NCBI GenBank assembly: GCA_036490955.1
Contig: DASXCX010000312.1
Span: 1-10,891, forward strand
Direction: 5' to 3'
DNA from: CAIKMD01 sp036490955
GTDB lineage: Bacteria > Pseudomonadota > Alphaproteobacteria > ATCC43930 > CGMCC-115725
Length of the DNA: 10,891 bases
Part shown: piece after piece, positions 7,257 through 10,891 of the stretch
Position numbering within the stretch: the first letter of the stretch is position 1
Layout: every line of letters starts with the position of its first letter
Program-made: the position numbers and the translations under genes
The notes under the pieces: generated by a model
What the model saw: only the letters and a program-made list of their open reading frames with translations
What the model was told of the DNA's origin: nothing
Database searches by the model: none

Positions 7257-7492
7257 GGCGACGATCGGGGCTGGGCGGTTGACCATGACATCGGCACACC
7301 GCCCCAGCCGGACGGCACCGATGTCCATGGTCTCGCCAAGCGAGCGGTTCCGCTAAACGTGCGGATGACCCGCGTGCCGATCGCGCCATGCCGCGCGCGA
7401 AGAACGCGGGCGGCAAGCATGTTGGCGCGAACCCCTCTAAGCCGAGGGCGGCTACTCCCCAATGACACCGGAACCATAACTGAAGCGACGGC

Positions 7493-7511
7493 AGCCCGCA
7501 ATGCGCGGGCT
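7493..7511. repeat. Inverted repeat overlapping the cbpA promoter
   Basis: AGCCCGC and GCGGGCT arms (7 bp, perfect) flank a 5-base spacer AATGC. The right arm overlaps the first bases of the putative RpoH -35 element. It could be a binding site for a dimeric regulator, or simply a hairpin ending transcription from upstream. No T-run follows. Confidence 0.4.
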
Positions 7512-7541
7512 TGGGACTTGCCGCGAGATTGCCTATATCCA
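7510..7541 (+). promoter_or_regulatory. RpoH (sigma-32)-type heat-shock promoter for cbpA-cbpM
   Basis: CTTG at 7510-7513 is followed after 18 bases by CCTATAT at 7532-7538. This closely fits the published alphaproteobacterial heat-shock consensus CTTG-N17-CYTATNTNNG, with one extra spacer base and A instead of the final G. Transcription would begin near 7545, leaving about 20 untranslated bases before the cbpA ATG. The downstream genes are a J-domain co-chaperone and its modulator, as expected for a heat-shock promoter. This is a pattern match, not proof. Confidence 0.55.
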
Positions 7542-7555
7542 GGCGACGGGCTCGC

Positions 7556-7561
7556 GAGAAG
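7556..7561 (+). promoter_or_regulatory. Ribosome binding site for cbpA
   Basis: GAGAAG ends 3 bases before the ATG at 7565. This and the J-domain boundary favour that start over an in-frame ATG at 7511, which would add 18 arginine-rich residues and lie upstream of the predicted transcription start. Confidence 0.5.
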
Positions 7562-7564
7562 AAC

Positions 7565-8491
7565 ATGGCTGCACGCAATCCCTACGAGGTGTTGGGCGTC
7601 AAGAAAGAGGCGACGGCGGAGGACATCCGCAAGGCCTATCGCACCCTCGCCAAGAAGCATCACCCCGATCTCAACCCGGGCAACAAGCAGGCTGAGGCGC
7701 TCTTCAAGGAAATATCGGCAGCTTACGATCTACTGTCGGATGCCGAGAAACGCACGCGTTTCGACCGCGGCGAGATCGATGAGGCCGGCAATGAGAAGCC
7801 GCGCGCTTATGCCTATCAGGATTTCGCCGAGGGCGCGCCGGGCGCGAAATACCGCACCGGCCACGAAAACGTGTCGCCGGAGGATCTCGACGATCTCTTC
7901 TCCTTCTTCGGCCGCGGCGGTTTTGGGCAAGGCGGCGGCGGACGCGGCGAGGGCGCGACCATCCGCATGCGCGGGGGCGATCGGCAATATGCGCTGACCG
8001 TCGATTTCCTCGACGCGGTCAACGGCGCCAAGCAGCGGTTGGAGCTCGCGCCGGGGAAGAGCCTCGAGGTAACGATCCCGGCGGGTGTGCGCGACGGCCA
8101 GGTACTGCGGCTCGCGGGGCAGGGCGGGGCCGGCCTCGGCGGCGGTCCGGCGGGCGACGCGCTGATCGAGATCCATGTTGCGCCTCACGCCGTTTTCAGG
8201 CGTGAGGGCGATGACATCATGCTCGATCTGCCGGTCACGCTCGGTGAAGCGGTGCTCGGTGGCCGCGTCACCGTGCCGACTCCAACGGGCGCCGTGACCA
8301 TGACGGTGCCGCCGCATTCCAATACCGGCACCGTGCTGCGCCTTCGCGGCAAGGGTGTTGCCGGCAAGGGCGATGAATTGGTGACGCTGAAAGTGGTGCT
8401 GCCGAGCGAGGGCGATGCCGATCTCGATACCTTCCTCAAGGATTGGGCAGCGAAGCACCCTTATGATCCGCGCAAGGGGATGCGGACATGA
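7565..8491 (+). CDS. cbpA: DnaJ-class co-chaperone CbpA (no zinc finger)
   Basis: This cytoplasmic J-domain protein stimulates the ATPase of DnaK and hands it client proteins; CbpA also binds DNA in some bacteria. It has 308 residues. The J-domain is at about 5-70, with NPYEVLGV at its start and the essential HPD at 33-35. Next come a Gly/Phe-rich linker (about 112-130, FFGRGGFGQGGGG) and two beta-sandwich C-terminal domains with the DnaJ hallmarks DFLDAVNGAKQRLEL, VTIPAGVRDGQVLRLAGQG, and TLGEAVLGGRVTVPTPTG. There are no CxxCxGxG repeats, so it is a class B (CbpA-type) J-protein rather than DnaJ. The stop overlaps the ATG of cbpM in an ATGA junction, confirming the CbpA assignment. An RpoH-type promoter lies immediately upstream. 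Confidence 0.95.
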   Translation: MAARNPYEVLGVKKEATAEDIRKAYRTLAKKHHPDLNPGNKQAEALFKEISAAYDLLSDAEKRTRFDRGEIDEAGNEKPRAYAYQDFAEGAPGAKYRTGHENVSPEDLDDLFSFFGRGGFGQGGGGRGEGATIRMRGGDRQYALTVDFLDAVNGAKQRLELAPGKSLEVTIPAGVRDGQVLRLAGQGGAGLGGGPAGDALIEIHVAPHAVFRREGDDIMLDLPVTLGEAVLGGRVTVPTPTGAVTMTVPPHSNTGTVLRLRGKGVAGKGDELVTLKVVLPSEGDADLDTFLKDWAAKHPYDPRKGMRT

Positions 8492-8805
8492 TCGCGCTCG
8501 ATGTCCTCTTACGCCAAGTGCGCGGCCTCGATGCCGTCGAACTCGAAGAATGGATCGAGGCGCGTTGGGTACGACCCGATCGTGTCGCCAGCGGCTATGT
8601 CTTCCACGAGATCGATGTCGCGCGGGTGCATCTCATCGTCGAGCTGCGCCACGAGTTGTTGGTCGATGCCGAGGCGATGCCGGTGATCCTCAATCTGCTG
8701 GATCAGGTTTATGCGTTGCGCAACCGCATGAGGAGCGTCGCCGCGGCGATCGAGACATTGCCGCCCGAAACACAGGCGCTGATCCGCGAGCGGCTGAAGG
8801 ATTAG
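8488..8805 (+). CDS. cbpM: Chaperone modulator CbpM
   Basis: This is a small cytoplasmic protein (105 residues) of the MerR-like CbpM family (PF13591), whose known members bind the J-domain of CbpA and block its co-chaperone and DNA-binding activity. Visible features are an N-terminal helix-turn region with WIEARWVRPDR, the typical Y-x-F-x-E-I-D-V-A-R segment (GYVFHEIDVARV) and a C-terminal helical part (VILNLLDQVYALRNRMRSVAAAI). Its ATG overlaps the cbpA TGA, so production should be coupled to that of CbpA. Identity rests on both the sequence pattern and this gene order, which is conserved in many proteobacteria. Nothing is missing compared with the usual length of about 100 residues. Confidence 0.9.
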   Translation: MIALDVLLRQVRGLDAVELEEWIEARWVRPDRVASGYVFHEIDVARVHLIVELRHELLVDAEAMPVILNLLDQVYALRNRMRSVAAAIETLPPETQALIRERLKD

Positions 8806-8822
8806 AGCGGCGGCCAAACATG

Positions 8823-8866
8823 ACCCGGCGTGGGAGGCCTGAACGAGTCCGGCCATAACGTCGGGT
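8823..8866. repeat. Weak nested stem-loop after cbpM
   Basis: ACCCG (8823-8827) can pair with CGGGT (8862-8866), and GGCC (8836-8839) with GGCC (8851-8854), with an intervening GA/TC pair. The structure is followed by AAAAA on the plus strand, not a T-run, so it does not look like a standard terminator. The 127-base gap between cbpM and the CopD-family gene otherwise shows no gene. Confidence 0.2.
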
Positions 8867-8932
8867 AAAAAGGCGGGAGGCGATAAGTAAGGGTGGTTCG
8901 GTCGCGCGATGCGCCGTAAACTCCGCGCCGCC

Positions 8933-9376
8933 ATGATTCCCTCGCTCCTTTTCCTCCATATCCTCGCCGCCGTCATCTGGGTCGGCGGCATGTTTTTCGC
9001 GCATCAGATGGTCCGGCCCTCGGTCAGCCCGCTCGATGCGCCGGTGCGGCTGGCACTGTGGCGCGGCATCTTCGAGCGCTTCTTCGCCTGGGTTTGGGTC
9101 GCGGTCGTACTGCTGCTCGTCAGCGGGATCGGCATGGAGATATCGGGCGTGCAGGGCTTGCACGTCACGATCATGGAGGCGCTCGGCGTCATCATGGTGC
9201 TGGCGTTCGGCCATCTCTTCTTCGCGCCGTGGAAGCGCTTCCGTCGCGCGGTCGATACCGGCGATTTTCCGGCGGCCGCCGTGCAGCTCAACCAGATCCG
9301 GCGGATCGTCGAGTTCAACCTCGCGCTCGGTCTCATCGTCGTCGTGGTCGGCGCGACCGGTCGCTACTGGGGCTAG
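8933..9376 (+). CDS. CopD-family integral membrane protein
   Basis: This small inner-membrane protein (147 residues with this start) has four hydrophobic segments: about 3-23 (LLFLHILAAVIWVGGMFFA), 50-66, 78-95 and 122-141. The first helix, with its H and W-x-G-G, and the last helix preceded by RRIVEFN fit the CopD family (PF05425), associated with copper uptake or haem-binding membrane proteins. Histidines H9, H24, H76 and H96 near the membrane could bind haem or metal, but no function is shown. An ATG at 8909 would add eight mostly charged residues; neither start has a good ribosome site, and 8933 gives the usual N-terminus. The glutathione transferase begins 2 bases after its stop. Confidence 0.82.
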   Translation: MIPSLLFLHILAAVIWVGGMFFAHQMVRPSVSPLDAPVRLALWRGIFERFFAWVWVAVVLLLVSGIGMEISGVQGLHVTIMEALGVIMVLAFGHLFFAPWKRFRRAVDTGDFPAAAVQLNQIRRIVEFNLALGLIVVVVGATGRYWG

Positions 9377-9378
9377 CG

Positions 9379-10071
9379 ATGTTGAAAATGTATGATCTTG
9401 CCGGCGCCGAGGACGATCGCCGTTTCAGCCCCTACTGTTGGCGCGTCAAGCTCGCCGCGGCGCATAAAGGTCTCGAAATCGAGACCATCCCCTGGCGCTT
9501 CACCGAGAAGGACATCATTGCTTTCAGCGGCCAAGGCTTGGTGCCCGTGCTGCTCGACGGCGAGCGCGAAATTCACGATTCTTGGACGATTGCCCAATAT
9601 CTCGAGGAAAAATATCCCGAGCGGCCATCGCTCTTCGGCGGCGCGGTCGGTAAGGCGCTGGCGCTTTTCCATACGAGCTGGGCGAATAGTTTCCTGCACC
9701 CGGCGATGATGAAGTTCGTCGTGCTCGATATCTGGAAGCATGTCGACGCGAAGGATAAAGCTTATTTCCGCGAGAGTCGGGAGAAGCGGCTCGGCAAGAC
9801 GCTCGAAGCCGCGGTTGCCAATCGCGACCGGAAGATTAAAAGTTTCCGCGAAAGTCTCTTGCCGCTACGCTTGGTGCTGCGCGTACAGCCTTTCCTCGGC
9901 GGCGCCCAGCCGCTCTATGCCGACTACGCGGTCTTCGGCGCCTTCCAATGGTGCCGTTGCGTCAGCGACTATCAGCTCCTCGCGGCCGACGATCCCATCT
10001 ACGCGTGGCGCGATCGCATGCTCGCGCTCTATGACGGCCTCGCCGGCAACGCAAAGGGTTATCCGGTCTAG
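9379..10071 (+). CDS. Glutathione S-transferase family protein, LigE/beta-etherase-like
   Basis: This is a cytoplasmic GST-fold enzyme with 230 residues. The thioredoxin-like N-terminal domain contains FSPYCWRVKLAAAHKGL (16-32), the cis-proline motif GLVPVLLDG (53-61, P56) and IHDSWTIAQYLEEKYP (65-80) for glutathione gamma-glutamyl binding. An all-helical C-terminal domain follows. FSPYxWR, DSWxIAxYLxEKYPxRPSLF and the long distance to the cis-proline resemble LigE-type beta-etherases, which cleave aryl ethers of lignin-derived compounds. That subfamily link is inferred from motif style, and many such proteins have no known substrate. S17 or C20 could be the catalytic residue. The start is ATG at 9379, 2 bases after the CopD-family stop, so the pair is probably translationally coupled. 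A longer in-frame start at 9058 only extends through the CopD gene in a wrong frame. Confidence 0.9.
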   Translation: MLKMYDLAGAEDDRRFSPYCWRVKLAAAHKGLEIETIPWRFTEKDIIAFSGQGLVPVLLDGEREIHDSWTIAQYLEEKYPERPSLFGGAVGKALALFHTSWANSFLHPAMMKFVVLDIWKHVDAKDKAYFRESREKRLGKTLEAAVANRDRKIKSFRESLLPLRLVLRVQPFLGGAQPLYADYAVFGAFQWCRCVSDYQLLAADDPIYAWRDRMLALYDGLAGNAKGYPV

Positions 10072-10376
10072 CAATAGCGAGCCGGGAATAGCGGGCAGAT
10101 CGCTCGGCTGACCGCGGACAGCGCCGCGACGTATTTCGTTGACGCCCCGAGATCAAAGCGCACGCCATTGCGCCGCGCGATGCCCGCAACGGCAAACTTG
10201 CCCGCCGCGCCGATCAGTGTGCCGTTGCCGCCGACACGCGCGCCGGCAGTGTGCGCGACTTTCGATGACGCACGACAGTTGACCCCGTCGCGCGGCCCAT
10301 GGTAACCGGGCAAGAAGAACTGCGGCCATGCGCCGCAAGGAAGGATTGGGATGGAAGCGCCGCAACGGTCGCGCAC
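10068..10376 (-). CDS. Doubtful small hypothetical protein, 102 residues
   Basis: A minus-strand frame covers most of the gap between the GST and DUF3311 genes. It starts at an ATG inside the DUF3311 gene and overlaps the GST stop by 4 bases. The product would contain five cysteines, with a terminal RYC and the segment PGYHGPRDGVNC. By my count about three quarters of codons end in G or C, which is compatible with coding here but not decisive in such GC-rich DNA. I recognise no family, no signal peptide and no clear ribosome site. It could be a real short gene with a later start, or an accidental frame. Confidence 0.2.
   Translation of the reverse strand: MRDRCGASIPILPCGAWPQFFLPGYHGPRDGVNCRASSKVAHTAGARVGGNGTLIGAAGKFAVAGIARRNGVRFDLGASTKYVAALSAVSRAICPLFPARYC
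10072..10350. other. Long 5' region before the DUF3311-symporter genes, content unknown
   Basis: No plus-strand gene is seen in these 279 bases. A minus-strand frame of uncertain reality runs through it. Near the right end a perfect 6-bp inverted repeat (TGCGGC 10321-10326, GCCGCA 10332-10337) directly precedes the AAGGAAGG ribosome site. I recognise no known riboswitch core; it probably carries the promoter and leader of the transporter genes. Confidence 0.4.
10321..10344 (+). promoter_or_regulatory. Hairpin plus ribosome binding site ahead of DUF3311 gene
   Basis: The 6-bp stem with a 5-base loop at 10321-10337 abuts and by one base overlaps AAGGAAGG (10337-10344), which lies 6 bases before the ATG at 10351. 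The ribosome site is clear. Whether the hairpin affects access to it is a guess. Confidence 0.4.
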
Positions 10377-10551
10377 GGGCTGGTATCTCGTGCTGTTGTT
10401 GTTTTGCGTCCTCGCGCTGTGGGTGCCTCTCTACAATCGCGCCGAGCCGAGCTTCATCGGCCTCCCGTTTTTCTATTGGTTCCAGCTTCTGCTGGTGCTC
10501 GTCGGCGCGGCGCTGACCGCCATCATCTATTTCGCCACCGAAAAGAAATAA
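10351..10551 (+). CDS. DUF3311 small membrane protein, partner of sodium:solute symporter
   Basis: This is a 66-residue inner-membrane protein with two hydrophobic helices, at about 11-27 (WYLVLLLFCVLALWVPL) and 38-61 (GLPFFYWFQLLLVLVG onward). The W-V-P-L-Y-N and G-x-P-F-F-Y-W-F-Q patterns are the hallmark of DUF3311 (PF11755). Members are almost always encoded next to a sodium:solute symporter and are thought to be accessory subunits of it; their exact role is not established. The gene has a good AAGGAAGG ribosome site and is followed after 15 bases by the symporter gene, an arrangement that supports cotranscription and a joint function in carboxylate uptake. Confidence 0.93.
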   Translation: MEAPQRSRTGWYLVLLLFCVLALWVPLYNRAEPSFIGLPFFYWFQLLLVLVGAALTAIIYFATEKK

Positions 10552-10566
10552 GCGAGAGAGGTCACG

Positions 10567-10891
10567 ATGGCGGAGATCAACTGGACCAGCCTCACCATCT
10601 TCGTCTTGCTGTTCGGCTTCATCACCTGGCTCGGATTCGCCTCGGCGCGCTGGCGGCGCGGCGATCTCGACTTGCTGCATGAATGGGGCTTGGGTGGGCA
10701 GCGCTTCGGCACGGTGGTCGCCTGGTTTCTGATCGGCGGCGATCTCTACACCGCTTACACTTTCGTCGCGGTGCCGGCGCTTGCGTATGGCGCGGGTGCG
10801 GTCGCGTTCTTCGCCGTGCCCTATACGATTCTCATCTATCCGCTGCTTTTTGTCGCCTTCCCGCGCATGTGGCAGGTCTGCCGCAACCACG
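10567..10891 (+). CDS. MctP-like sodium:solute symporter, N-terminal part (cut by right edge)
   Basis: The visible 108 residues are the start of an SSS-family (PF00474) inner-membrane symporter. They show the first helix (NWTSLTIFVLLFGFITWLGF), then the characteristic EWGLGGQRFGTVVAWFLIGGDLYTAYTFVAVPA segment and a third helix (AVPYTILIYPLLFVAF). The E-W-G-L-G-G and G-G-D-x-Y-T-A-Y-T motifs closely resemble rhizobial MctP, a monocarboxylate (lactate, pyruvate, acetate) and alanine permease. Substrate assignment is inferred from that likeness, since the rest of the protein lies outside the window. A GAGAGAGG ribosome site (10554-10561) precedes the ATG. The DUF3311 gene directly upstream supports the assignment. 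The full protein would have roughly 500 residues or more. Confidence 0.9.
   Translation, partial: MAEINWTSLTIFVLLFGFITWLGFASARWRRGDLDLLHEWGLGGQRFGTVVAWFLIGGDLYTAYTFVAVPALAYGAGAVAFFAVPYTILIYPLLFVAFPRMWQVCRNH

Larger units (their letters stand above)
7257..7564. other. Divergent region between exchanger and cbpA
   Basis: About 300 bases lie between the chosen starts, and some of the left part may be coding if the exchanger begins at 7328. The right end holds a heat-shock-type promoter, a GC hairpin and the cbpA ribosome site. A 5-bp stem (CCCTC 7433-7437, GAGGG 7444-7448) is also present. The rest has no recognised gene. Confidence 0.5.

Noticed and set aside
7433..7448. CCCTC/GAGGG stem as a terminator or tRNA remnant
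   Set aside because: Only 5 bp, with no T-run, no cloverleaf pairing and no T-loop sequence nearby.
7060..7578. Minus-strand frames running across the exchanger start and cbpA promoter
   Set aside because: They are out of frame with the exchanger and lack any recognisable motif.
10072..10350. Cobalamin or other known riboswitch upstream of the transporter
   Set aside because: I looked for conserved cores on both strands and found none that fit; the genes downstream are not typical targets.
10153..10890. Minus-strand 245-residue frame at the right end
   Set aside because: Antisense shadow of DUF3311 and MctP-like genes, with charged low-complexity sequence.
1..10891. Defence system, prophage, CRISPR array, insertion sequence or biosynthetic cluster
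   Set aside because: No nuclease, toxin-antitoxin, integrase, transposase, direct-repeat array or synthase genes are visible; the content is ordinary metabolism, transport and chaperone genes.

Overview
The window is GC-rich, gene-dense bacterial chromosome. The gene content (paired PF13480-type acetyltransferases, MipA/OmpV porin-like protein, CbpA/CbpM, CopD-family protein, LigE-like GST, DUF3311 plus MctP-like symporter) and a heat-shock promoter of the alphaproteobacterial RpoH type point to an alphaproteobacterium, probably Rhodospirillales or Hyphomicrobiales. The order cannot be settled from sequence alone. No rRNA, tRNA, insertion sequence, CRISPR array, integrase or phage gene is visible, so this looks like ordinary chromosome rather than a mobile island.

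Layout. Bases 1-746 (minus) hold the N-terminal third or less of an RND efflux permease, cut by the left edge. Bases 806-1855 (minus) and 1913-2977 (plus) are two divergent GNAT/FemAB-like acetyltransferases of the same family. Bases 2996-3829 (minus) encode an outer-membrane MipA/OmpV protein. The 210-base gap that follows contains a short minus-strand reading frame resembling the first strand of an FAD-binding protein, perhaps a relic. Bases 4040-6269 (plus) form a likely three-gene operon: inositol-monophosphatase family protein, short-chain dehydrogenase, and NAD(P)H-dependent FMN reductase. A Na+/Ca2+-exchanger family membrane protein (6261-7256, minus) converges on it with a 9-base overlap. 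Bases 7565-8805 (plus) are cbpA and cbpM, a J-domain co-chaperone and its modulator, overlapping by 4 bases and preceded by a good RpoH-type promoter. Bases 8933-10071 (plus) are a CopD-family membrane protein and a LigE-like glutathione S-transferase separated by 2 bases. After a 279-base stretch of uncertain content comes a DUF3311 protein and the start of an MctP-like sodium:solute symporter, cut by the right edge.

How the genes work together. The clear functional pairs are CbpA-CbpM (co-chaperone and its inhibitor), DUF3311-MctP (small membrane partner and carboxylate symporter) and the coupled CopD-GST pair. The IMPase-SDR-FMN reductase set shares a transcript by spacing but no obvious pathway. 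I found no convincing undescribed system. The best leads are the heat-shock promoter, the decayed flavoprotein-like fragment, the zero-gap divergent acetyltransferase pair and the unexplained 10072-10350 segment.
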